Part shown: positions 34,168 through 42,069 of the stretch, piece after piece
Layout of the letters: each line of letters starts with the position of its first letter
Numbering within the stretch: the first letter of the stretch is position 1
Assembly: GCA_012103325.1 (NCBI GenBank)
Contig: WLWY01000003.1
Span: 992,001 to 1,056,000 of the forward strand
DNA: 64,000 bases
Origin: Alphaproteobacteria bacterium
GTDB lineage: Bacteria; Pseudomonadota; Alphaproteobacteria; UBA8366; GCA-2717185
Direction of reading: 5' to 3'
The notes under the pieces: generated by a model
Database searches by the model: none
What the model saw: the letters and a program-made list of their open reading frames with translations, nothing else
What the model was told of the DNA's origin: nothing
Made by a program: the position numbers and the translations under genes

Positions 34168-34205
34168 AAACAGATAGGTCGTGAGGCGAATTTAGTTTGT
34201 CAATC

Positions 34206-34297
34206 GAGTGCTGCCTGTCCCCTCACCCTCCCGCTACGCGGGGGCCTCCCTGAACGGTCATCAAAACCGTTCAGCCCCAGGGAGAGGGTTGAAATGA
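34206..34297. repeat. Palindromic intergenic repeat, family B copy 2
   Basis: C-rich left part CCCCTCACCCTCCCGC and G-rich right part GGGAGAGGGTTGAAATGAGG pair across the element. The centre 34248-34277 is a palindrome (CTGAACGG..CCGTTCAG) that recurs in reverse orientation at 39266-39295 with one mismatch. It lies between the GNAT gene and the end of fbiC. Confidence 0.8.
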
Positions 34298-34321
34298 GGG
34301 AAAAATTTGCGATGAATGCGC

Positions 34322-36745
34322 TCAATCCGCGGCGTCGAGACCGGGGCGCAGCAGGACGCGGGGTTCACTTCCTGCCGCGCGTTCATATTTGCGGGCCGGG
34401 GTGTTGACGACCTCGCCGAGTTCGTCAGCACCAAACGACGCGTCCGTTTGCCCTGTAGGCGCCTCGGCATAGAGAGTCGTGCGCTGTTTCGGCGTGCGGC
34501 CGATGGCGCGAATCATCTCTTCCATCGCCTCGGGCGGCATTTCCTGTCCGAACGCAGCGCCCGCGGCGCGGGTGATGGTTTCGTTCATCAGAGTCCCGCC
34601 GAGATCGTTCACGCCGGCATTGAGGCATGCCTTCACGCCCTCGGGGCCCATCTTCACCCAAGAGGTCTGAATATTGGGAATATGCGGATGCAGCGCGAGC
34701 CGTGCCACGGCATGCATGAGCACCGCCTCGCGGAAAGTCGGACCGCGCCGGGCCTTGCCTTTGAGATAAAGCGGCGCTTCTTCCGCGACGAAGGGCAACG
34801 GCACGAACTCGGTGAAGCCGCCGGTCTTTTTCTGCAAGGTGCGCAGGCGCAGCAAATGGCGCGCCCAATGTTCCGGCTGGTCGACATGGCCATACATAAT
34901 CGTCGCGGTCGTGCGCAGCCCTGCCTTGTGTGCCGCTTCCATGACTTCGAGCCATTGCGCCGTGTTCACCTTGTCGGGGCAGAGGATCGCGCGGACTTCA
35001 TCGTCGAGGACTTCCGCCGCCGTACCGGGCAACGAGCCAAGGCCTTCGTCGCGCAGCCGGCCAAGATAGTCGTCGAGACTGATACCAAGCGTCTGGGCGC
35101 CCTGCCAAACCTCCAGCGGCGAGAAGGCATGCACATGCATGTCCGGCGTGACCGCCTTTACGGCACGGCAGATCTCCAGATAGGTCTCGCCGGTATATTC
35201 GGGATGAATGCCGCCCTGCATGCAGACTTCGACCGCGCCGCGTTCCCACGCCTCGGCCGCGCGCCGGGTAATCTCATCGATGTCGAGATCGTACGGCCTG
35301 CCGCGCAGGTTCTCGCTCAGCTTGCCCTTGGAGAAGGCGCAGAATTGGCATTTGAAGTAGCAGACATTGGTGTAGTTGATGTTGCGCGTCACGACATAGG
35401 TGACCGTGTCGCCATTGACCTGACGGCGCAGCGCGTCGGCGGCGTTGCAGATCGCCGCGACTTCCGTGCCGCGCGCCTTGAACAGGCGGACCACGTTGCT
35501 TTCGCTCAGATCGCCACCCGCCTGTGCCTTGTCCAGGATCACGTTGAGATCATCGCTGATCGGTGCCGACGGTCCGGCGGCCAGCGCCGGTGGTGCAGAC
35601 GGCGTGCCGGTCATCCAGCCATCGGTGCGCGGGAACCCGTCGGCATCGACGCTGCGCAGCACCGAGGTACGGAACGGTTTGGAGAGCCAGCGGTCGCCGT
35701 CGAGCGCGTAGGCCGGGTAAATCGCCAGCCGCTCGATCAACGTCTTGCCGCACGCGGCGGTTTCTTTCGCCAGTGCGTCGAGATGCGGCCACGGCGCTTC
35801 CGGGTTGACGTGGTCCGGCGTTACCGGCGACACGCCACCCCAATCGTCTAGTCCCGCCGTGACCAGTTCCTGCAGCGCACCGGGGCTGAGGTTCGGCGGC
35901 GCCTGGATCGTCATTTCGGGGCCGAAGATCAGCCGCGCGACGGCGATCGTCCACAAGAGTTCCTCGGTCGAGGGCTCCGGCGCATCGGCCATCTTGGTGT
36001 CCGCCTTGGCGCGGAAATTCTGGACGATGATTTCCTGGATATGGCCGAACTCGTCATGCAGGTCACGGATCGCCAGCAGCGACTCGATCCGCTCGCGCCG
36101 CGTCTCGCCGATCCCGATCAGGATGCCAGTGGTGAACGGTACGGCAAGCCGTCCCGCGGCGCGCATCGTCTCCAACCGGACATCGGGGTTCTTGTCCGGC
36201 GAGCCGAAATGCGGTCCGCCCTTTTCCAGCAGCCGCGGCGATAGGGATTCCAGCATCAAGCCCTGGCTCACTGAAACCTCGCGCAAGGCGGCAATCTCCG
36301 CCTCCGTCATGACGCCGGCATTGATATGCGGCAGCAATCCGGTTTCCTTGAACACCAGAGCTGCCATTTCCGTCAGGTAGGAAATCGTCGTTTCGTGCCC
36401 GAGTTCTTCCAGTTCCTCGCGGGCGACGCGATAGCGCAACTCCGGCTTGTCGCCGAGCGTGAACAGCGCTTCCTTGCAGCCTGCCCTAGCCCCCGCGCGG
36501 GCGACGTCCAGGACTTCTTCTCGGGTCATGAAGGCGCGCTGCCCCTTCCGCGGCGGATGGGCAAAGGTGCAGTAATGGCACACATCGCGGCACAGCTGGG
36601 TCAGCGGAATAAAGACCTTGCGGGAATAGGTGAACGTCTTGCCATGCCCTTGGTCGCGCAACGCCGCTGCGCGCGCCATCAAAGTCCGGTAGTCCGCCTC
36701 GTCAGCCAACGCCAGGGCGGCATTATGATTGAGTGTTTCCGTCAT
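34322..36745 (-). CDS. fbiC: FO synthase, fused CofG-CofH (two radical SAM domains)
   Basis: 807 residues, the length of actinobacterial FbiC. N-terminal CofG-like half: radical SAM motif CRDVCHYC with Cys52, 56 and 59. C-terminal CofH-like half: a second CxxxCxxC in NYTNVCYFKCQFCAF near residue 465. Together they condense tyrosine and a ribitylaminouracil to FO, the 5-deazaflavin chromophore of coenzyme F420. The start ATG overlaps the cofC stop by 4 bases. It is the last gene of the cofE-cofD-cofC-fbiC operon. The fused form (rather than separate cofG and cofH) suggests an actinobacterial-type source. Confidence 0.96.
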   Translation of the reverse strand: MTETLNHNAALALADEADYRTLMARAAALRDQGHGKTFTYSRKVFIPLTQLCRDVCHYCTFAHPPRKGQRAFMTREEVLDVARAGARAGCKEALFTLGDKPELRYRVAREELEELGHETTISYLTEMAALVFKETGLLPHINAGVMTEAEIAALREVSVSQGLMLESLSPRLLEKGGPHFGSPDKNPDVRLETMRAAGRLAVPFTTGILIGIGETRRERIESLLAIRDLHDEFGHIQEIIVQNFRAKADTKMADAPEPSTEELLWTIAVARLIFGPEMTIQAPPNLSPGALQELVTAGLDDWGGVSPVTPDHVNPEAPWPHLDALAKETAACGKTLIERLAIYPAYALDGDRWLSKPFRTSVLRSVDADGFPRTDGWMTGTPSAPPALAAGPSAPISDDLNVILDKAQAGGDLSESNVVRLFKARGTEVAAICNAADALRRQVNGDTVTYVVTRNINYTNVCYFKCQFCAFSKGKLSENLRGRPYDLDIDEITRRAAEAWERGAVEVCMQGGIHPEYTGETYLEICRAVKAVTPDMHVHAFSPLEVWQGAQTLGISLDDYLGRLRDEGLGSLPGTAAEVLDDEVRAILCPDKVNTAQWLEVMEAAHKAGLRTTATIMYGHVDQPEHWARHLLRLRTLQKKTGGFTEFVPLPFVAEEAPLYLKGKARRGPTFREAVLMHAVARLALHPHIPNIQTSWVKMGPEGVKACLNAGVNDLGGTLMNETITRAAGAAFGQEMPPEAMEEMIRAIGRTPKQRTTLYAEAPTGQTDASFGADELGEVVNTPARKYERAAGSEPRVLLRPGLDAAD

Positions 36746-37416
36746 GCCGTAACCGCGATCCGTTCTGCAATCCCATTCTCGCGCAGCCAGCTCTGCGCAC
36801 GGCTTTCGCCCGCTTCCGCGATCAACGCTGCCAAATCGTCCGGCCGGTCGATATCGAGCCCGATCCCGGGCAACCGGAGAACTTTCGGCTCAACGCCTGC
36901 TTCTCTTGCCGCTTGGAGATGAGGCTGGAAGCTGTCATTGCCGAAATGAAAGGAAATCAGGTCCGGTGGCGAACAGGCGATGCAATTCGATCCGCGCTCA
37001 TCCCGCGCCGGCACGATGGTCATGCCGCGGCTGGTTTCATGCGCCGCCAATACGGCTTCTATCTCTTCCACCGGCACAAGCGGAACATCGCCGGGCACCG
37101 CCAGCATCCCCTCTGCGCCCTGCCCCGCCAGCCATGCCGTGGCCGCTTCAACCGCTGCCGTCTGACCGAGATTTTCCGCTTCGATGAGAACTTCCGCGCC
37201 ATGCTGCCTGGCCAGCGCGGCGGCAGTTTCGTCCCGCGTTACGACAAGCACGCCTTCGAGTGCGGATACGGCGCACAGCGATGTCAAAACGTCTTCGTAC
37301 ATCGTACGAAACAGCCCGCGCCGCTCCTCGGCGTCGAGCACGCCGCCAAGCCGTTGCTTGGCGTCATTGAAGTTCTTGGCTGGCAGTACGGCCCACATGT
37401 TTCTCTTACTTTTCAC
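36742..37416 (-). CDS. cofC: Phospholactate (or related) guanylyltransferase
   Basis: 224 residues from a GTG at 37416 that overlaps the cofD end; an ATG at 37398 (MWAVLPAKNFNDAKQRL) is an equally good start. The VLPAKNFNDAKQRL nucleotidyltransferase opening, LAVPGDVPLV metal-binding segment and GLDIDRPDDL end are typical of CofC/FbiD. It activates a phosphorylated three-carbon acid (2-phospholactate, phosphoenolpyruvate or 3-phosphoglycerate, depending on lineage) with GTP for CofD. Which acid is used here cannot be read from sequence. Confidence 0.93.
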   Translation of the reverse strand: MKSKRNMWAVLPAKNFNDAKQRLGGVLDAEERRGLFRTMYEDVLTSLCAVSALEGVLVVTRDETAAALARQHGAEVLIEAENLGQTAAVEAATAWLAGQGAEGMLAVPGDVPLVPVEEIEAVLAAHETSRGMTIVPARDERGSNCIACSPPDLISFHFGNDSFQPHLQAAREAGVEPKVLRLPGIGLDIDRPDDLAALIAEAGESRAQSWLRENGIAERIAVTA

Positions 37417-38356
37417 TCACCTGCTGGGAAAACGCGATGACCTCGCGCGCCAACGATACACGATCATCCAAAGATTTCATCACAGTATTCGTCACAAGTA
37501 CACCGAGCCCCAAATCCCGTACGGCACCGGCCACTTCGCGGTCCGCCTCATCGAGGACGAAGCCGTCAATCAACCCCGTATAATGCTTCGCCACTTCCAG
37601 CGCCGTCGCGGGCATCCCCAGCTCATCCATCATCTTGGCGGTCGGTCCCTTGATCGCCTTGCCGCCAACAATCGGGGATATCGCGATGACCGGTGCACGG
37701 CTTGCTTCCAACATGCGGCGCACGCCCGAAACCGCGAGGATCGGATCGATACTGATAAAAGGGTTGGAGGGGCAGATAATCACCATCGCCGGGTCCCTGC
37801 CCTCAAAGGCGCCCCGAAACGCCGGACTGGGACGCGCATCGGACGCGCCCGCAAAGCGGAACCCGGTGACCTTCGGCTCGCACCGCTCGCGCACGAAATA
37901 ATGCTGGAACGCCAGGGGTCCCCCAGGGGTATCGACAATCGTCCGCACGTCATCGTCGCTCATCGGGACGATGGTCGACGCGATACCAAAGCGCGCCGCC
38001 ATGTCCGTTGTTACCACGCTCAAAGTGTTGCCTGCCTGGAGCCGCCGCGTGCGCTCGACATGCAAGGCCAGGTCCCGGTCGCCCAGATTGAACCACGCCT
38101 CGCCGCCGAGCGTCTTCAGCGTTTCCATAAAGGACCAGCTTTCGTCGCGACGCCCCCAGCCGAGTTCCGGGTTGGCCAGATCGCCCAAGGTGTAGCTCAC
38201 CGTGTCGATATCGGGACAGATGCGCAGGCCCAGATGATCGAAGTCGTCGCCGGTATTGGCAACGATCAGCAGCGACGCCGGGTCCATCGCCTTCGACAGT
38301 CCGAGCGCCAATTTGGCCCCGCCGACCCCGCCCGACAGCGCAACGCATTCGATCAC
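37406..38356 (-). CDS. cofD: 2-phospho-L-lactate transferase (F420-0 synthesis)
   Basis: 316 residues. The N-terminal ECVALSGGVGGAKLALGL is the signature GGxGGxKL of CofD/FbiA, followed by VANTGDDFDHLGL and CPDIDTV. It transfers the phospho-acid from the CofC product to FO, giving F420-0 or its dehydro/3PG analogue. The GTG start overlaps the TGA of cofE (GTGA), and the C-terminus overlaps cofC, so translation of the operon is fully coupled. Confidence 0.96.
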   Translation of the reverse strand: MIECVALSGGVGGAKLALGLSKAMDPASLLIVANTGDDFDHLGLRICPDIDTVSYTLGDLANPELGWGRRDESWSFMETLKTLGGEAWFNLGDRDLALHVERTRRLQAGNTLSVVTTDMAARFGIASTIVPMSDDDVRTIVDTPGGPLAFQHYFVRERCEPKVTGFRFAGASDARPSPAFRGAFEGRDPAMVIICPSNPFISIDPILAVSGVRRMLEASRAPVIAISPIVGGKAIKGPTAKMMDELGMPATALEVAKHYTGLIDGFVLDEADREVAGAVRDLGLGVLVTNTVMKSLDDRVSLAREVIAFSQQVSEK

Positions 38357-39126
38357 CGGAACAGATCCTCGCTCTTGTCGCGGACCAGCGCCTGCGCCGT
38401 GGTCGGTTCCCCTTCAACCGCATAGCCGCGGATCACGACAGCCGGCGCGCCCTCGTCCGCCTGTCCTTGCAGCACCGACGCCGCCGCCGCGATTTCGTCG
38501 GCGATACCGACAATGGATGTCTTCAGGGGCCGGCCGAACATGTCGTGTTCGCCGCGCAAATCGAGAATTGCCGGCAAACCGGCGACGCCGATCGCAATGC
38601 CGACGGTGCCGCTCCGCCAGGCGCGCCCGACACTGTCATTCATAATGACCGCTACATCGACACCGGCGCGCTCCCGGATTTCAGCGCGCATCCGTGCGCA
38701 GTCTCCATCCGGGTTTATCGGCAGCAGCAGGACGCGATCATCTTCATCGCCGTCCTCGGCGACGTTGGAAGCGTCGATACCGGCGTTGGCCATCACGAAG
38801 CCGAGCTTATGCTCGACAATCAACACGCCCGGCCGATAGCGCACGATCTCATTTGCCTCCGACAGGATCAACTCGACGATCCGTGGATCCTTGTCGATCT
38901 CCAAGCCCAGTTTCTGCGCGCGCGGCGACGGAACGACGTCGGAGAGTTTCGCGTAACGGTCCTGCGCCTTGGAAAAGATCTTCTGGGCAACGACCAGTAT
39001 GTCGCCATCGGCCAGCGCGTCGCCGGACACCTTCAGTGCATCCAGCAAGATAGCCGTCACGTCATCCCCCGGCCGCACCAAGGGAACGCCGTCAATCGTA
39101 CTAAGGGTGAGTCGCCGTGTGCTCAC
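38353..39126 (-). CDS. cofE: Coenzyme F420-0:L-glutamate ligase
   Basis: 257 residues from a GTG at 39126. CofE/FbiB-N hallmarks: VPLVRPGDDVTAILLDA, DILVVAQKIFSKAQDR, then NSVGRAWRSGTVGIAIGVAGLP-type block (split as IMNDSVGRAW and GTVGIAIGVAG). It adds the glutamate tail to F420-0 using GTP. It is a stand-alone CofE without the FbiB C-terminal nitroreductase-like domain, so if a dehydro-F420 intermediate is made, its reductase must be elsewhere. First gene of the F420 operon. Confidence 0.95.
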   Translation of the reverse strand: MSTRRLTLSTIDGVPLVRPGDDVTAILLDALKVSGDALADGDILVVAQKIFSKAQDRYAKLSDVVPSPRAQKLGLEIDKDPRIVELILSEANEIVRYRPGVLIVEHKLGFVMANAGIDASNVAEDGDEDDRVLLLPINPDGDCARMRAEIRERAGVDVAVIMNDSVGRAWRSGTVGIAIGVAGLPAILDLRGEHDMFGRPLKTSIVGIADEIAAAASVLQGQADEGAPAVVIRGYAVEGEPTTAQALVRDKSEDLFR

Positions 39127-39183
39127 AACGGGCGCGCTTCCACTGCACAGGGACTATCGCGAAAAGACTGAATGTCACCGCCG

Positions 39184-39310
39184 TCCACCCCCACCTTAGT
39201 CCTCCCCCCTTGAGGGGCAGGAGAATAACCTGTTGATCTGTTTAAATTATCCCCTCCCCCTCGAGGGGCTGAACGGCTTTGATGACCGTTCAGGGTTAGG
39301 GAGGGGGTGC
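39184..39310. repeat. Palindromic intergenic repeat, family B copy 3
   Basis: Lies between korB and the F420 operon. The left part CCACCCCCACCTTAGTCCTC pairs with the right part GGGTTAGGGAGGGGGTG; inner segments CCCCTTGAGGGG and CCCTCGAGGGG self-pair. Bases 39266-39295 repeat the palindrome at 34248-34277 in reverse. The rest of the 39127-39433 gap contains no gene; the cofE promoter should lie between this repeat and 39127 or the operon reads on from korB. Confidence 0.8.
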
Positions 39311-39433
39311 TGACGCGCTTCCGTGACATGGTCCGGAACCGTGTGAATCTGGTAGGATCGAACTTGAGCGTGACGTTAAGACAAGCTGGTGAAGCGCGAA
39401 ACATCGATAACACGTCACTCACTCAAGCCAGTT

Positions 39434-40270
39434 TCAAACCGCGTAAGAGTTCATGATGCCGCGATACGCATCGAGATGCTGCGCCGGGTTCAAATCCTGA
39501 CCCGCCATCGACGGTGGCGCTTCTTTGCCAACCGCGCCATCGTTGCGATAAATGACTCCCGCCGGCATACGGCCTTCGGCATCCAGGGCCACACCGCGCG
39601 AGAACGCCATCGACAAATCGGTCGGATCGTAATCCGGGTCCTCGTCGAGATTGTCCAGCATCGATTCCCAACTTGCATACGTGTCGTTGTAGGTGACGCA
39701 AGGCGACAGCACTTCCAGGAAGGCGAAGCCGCGTCCCGCTCTGGTATGCTCCAGTGCGGCAACGGTGAGCTCATGCAGCTGCGCCGACCAGCGGGAAAAA
39801 CCGCGGGCGATGAAGCTCGCACCCGGAATCGACAGCGCCAAGCGCGTCGAATCCAAACCCTCGGCAGCGCTGGAATCCATCGTCGGCGAGTCTTGGCCTT
39901 TGGTCAGGCCGTAGACGCTGTTGTTCATGACGATATAAACGAGATTGGGGTTCCGCTTGACACTATGGACGAAGTGTCCGGCGCCGATTGCAAATCCATC
40001 GCCATCCCCACCGACGGCGATAACCGTCAGGTCTGGATTGGCGAAAGCAACGCCCGTCGCCGCAGGAAGAACGCGGCCATGCAGCGCGTGATAGCCGTAC
40101 GTCCCGACATTGTTCTGCAACGTACCAGAACAGCCGATGCCGGCCAGGATCATCACGTCGTGCTTGGCAATGTTAAGGTCGATCAGGGACCGTTCAAGCG
40201 CGCCTTGCACACCGAAATCGCCACAACCGGCACACCAGATCGGTTCGGCAGGTGTATAGGTCTTGGTCAT
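39434..40270 (-). CDS. korB: 2-oxoacid oxidoreductase beta subunit (TPP-binding)
   Basis: 278 residues. TPP/Mg motif VGGDGDGF (about 86-93) with NN at 116-117, as in KorB/PorB. [4Fe-4S] ligands Cys13 and Cys16 (WCAGCGDFG), Cys47 (GIGCSG) and Cys191 (SPCVTYND) are kept. With KorA it decarboxylates a 2-oxoacid oxidatively to its acyl-CoA. The start overlaps the korA stop by 4 bases. Last gene of the FrhB-KorA-KorB operon. Pyruvate, 2-oxoglutarate or a branched-chain oxoacid are all possible. Confidence 0.93.
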   Translation of the reverse strand: MTKTYTPAEPIWCAGCGDFGVQGALERSLIDLNIAKHDVMILAGIGCSGTLQNNVGTYGYHALHGRVLPAATGVAFANPDLTVIAVGGDGDGFAIGAGHFVHSVKRNPNLVYIVMNNSVYGLTKGQDSPTMDSSAAEGLDSTRLALSIPGASFIARGFSRWSAQLHELTVAALEHTRAGRGFAFLEVLSPCVTYNDTYASWESMLDNLDEDPDYDPTDLSMAFSRGVALDAEGRMPAGVIYRNDGAVGKEAPPSMAGQDLNPAQHLDAYRGIMNSYAV

Positions 40271-42069
40271 TCCGCAGCCTCCTTCTCGAGGACAGTATTG
40301 GCGATATCGACGGCCCGGAAAGGCGTGCCGTCATATTTACGAAGACTTACCATCTTTTCCTTCGGTGCTCCGGCACCGCTAACCGTGTGTGCAAGCTGTC
40401 CCGCTTCGTTGTATTCGATGACATAGACCCGTTCGCACTGGCGGATAAAGTCGATCGTTTCGTCGAGAACCGGCCAGATCGTGCGGGGCCGGAGAACCTG
40501 GACATCCGTCCCGGCCTCCGCCAACCGGATAGCTGCGCGTTCAATGATCGGACCCGCAGAGCCAAAGCCCAGCAGTCCGATGGGCGCTTTTGCATCGCCC
40601 CAACGACAGCCTTTGGGCAGGTCGTCGCGCACCGTCTCGATCTTACGGGCCCGCTTGTCGATCATCTTGTTGCGGTTCTTCGGCTCCGCGGAAACGAGGC
40701 CCCATTCGTTACGCTCGTTGCCCGTCACCAGGTTCTGGCCGCCCGGCGTACCCGGCACGGCCCATGGGGACACGCCATCGTCGGTAATTTTGTAGCGCTT
40801 GTATTCTTCCAGTTTCAGGACTTCTTCGCGCGTAAGACGCTTGGCGTTATCGACGGTGATGCCTTCCAGATCGAAGGGTTTGACGGTTGTCGAATCCTGC
40901 GACATGGCACGGTCCATCGCGATGATTACCGGCCCCTGAATACGTTGCGCCAGATTGGTTGCAAAGGCGCCGATCACGAAACTGTCGCCCTGATTGGCCG
41001 GTGACAGGACAACCTTGGGATAATCGCCGTGGCCGCCATTGATCATGGTGCCGATATCGCTCTGCTCGACCTTCGTCGGCATGCCAGTAGACGGGCCAGC
41101 GCGCTGGCAATCGACGACGACCAGCGGAATTTCCGCCGATCCCAATTGACTGACACCTTCCTGCATCAGGACGAAGCCGGGCCCGGACGAAGCCGCCATG
41201 GAACGCGTTCCGGTCAGCGCCGCGCCGGTCGCCATATTGATCGCGGACAGCTCGTCTTCCGCCTGAATGGCCATACCGCCATATTTCGGCAAATGCCGTT
41301 GCAGCCAGCCGAGAATTTCACTCGCCGGCGTAATCGGATAACCCGCATAGAACCGGCCACCGGCAGCCAGGAAGCCAAAGGACAAGGCTTCGTTGCCGGC
41401 GATCATCAGATGCTCTTCACGCTCGGCTTCATCGACCGTCCAGGGGCTCGTACCTTCGCCAAGCCCGATTTCATCGGCGTGCGACAGACCGATCCGGAAG
41501 GCCTCGACATTGGTTTCGACCACGGCCGCAGGCAGGCGCTTGAAGCGCTGGCGAAGACTGCTTTCCGCCGCATCGTCAACGATGCCCAGGATGCGGGACA
41601 CGATACCAAAACCGAGGCAGTTCTTGAGCAAATCACGACCCAGATCCCGAACGGCGAGACGGCCAAACGGCACGGCAAAGACCTGGATGGTATCGGCAAG
41701 AATGCCTTCCGGCGGCGCGCCCTTCGAGGCATCGAAGACGACGATGCCATCCGGCGCCATGTTCGGCGCCGCCATCTCCACCGCCTCGTCATCGAAGGCG
41801 ACAAGCAGGTCGATGTGATCGCCCATGCATCCCGTCGGCACGACCGAGGCCCGCAGAAAAGCGGCGGCGTGCCCGCCCTTGATGCGGGACGCGATGTTGC
41901 TGGTCGAATAGAGATGAAGTCCCCTTGATGCGAACTGCGCCGACAGCAGCGAGGCAATCGTCAGCGAGCCATCACCGCCCTGCCCCGCGACCATGACGCT
42001 GATATCGGATAGCTGACGCTTTGGCGTTGCTGCAGCGTCGCCCGCGTTCGGTTTGGTGGTTACGTTCAT
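40267..42069 (-). CDS. korA: 2-oxoacid oxidoreductase alpha subunit (gamma-alpha fusion)
   Basis: 600 residues from the ATG at 42069; longer frames run back through the upstream gene. The N-terminal gamma domain (about 20-200) has VMVAGQGGDGSLTIASLL. The alpha domain follows from about 220 with FLAAGGRFYAGYPITPASEI and the GPGFVLMQEG segment, ending in a transketolase-C-like domain. This is the KorA architecture. No separate ferredoxin (delta) subunit is encoded; instead the operon starts with an FrhB-type protein that has two 4Fe-4S motifs. Starts and stops overlap on both sides. Confidence 0.93.
   Translation of the reverse strand: MNVTTKPNAGDAAATPKRQLSDISVMVAGQGGDGSLTIASLLSAQFASRGLHLYSTSNIASRIKGGHAAAFLRASVVPTGCMGDHIDLLVAFDDEAVEMAAPNMAPDGIVVFDASKGAPPEGILADTIQVFAVPFGRLAVRDLGRDLLKNCLGFGIVSRILGIVDDAAESSLRQRFKRLPAAVVETNVEAFRIGLSHADEIGLGEGTSPWTVDEAEREEHLMIAGNEALSFGFLAAGGRFYAGYPITPASEILGWLQRHLPKYGGMAIQAEDELSAINMATGAALTGTRSMAASSGPGFVLMQEGVSQLGSAEIPLVVVDCQRAGPSTGMPTKVEQSDIGTMINGGHGDYPKVVLSPANQGDSFVIGAFATNLAQRIQGPVIIAMDRAMSQDSTTVKPFDLEGITVDNAKRLTREEVLKLEEYKRYKITDDGVSPWAVPGTPGGQNLVTGNERNEWGLVSAEPKNRNKMIDKRARKIETVRDDLPKGCRWGDAKAPIGLLGFGSAGPIIERAAIRLAEAGTDVQVLRPRTIWPVLDETIDFIRQCERVYVIEYNEAGQLAHTVSGAGAPKEKMVSLRKYDGTPFRAVDIANTVLEKEAAE

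Noticed and set aside
34316-35851. 511-residue plus-strand frame
   Set aside because: It is antisense to fbiC, which is unmistakable; the plus-strand product is Arg/His/Ala-rich with no domain.
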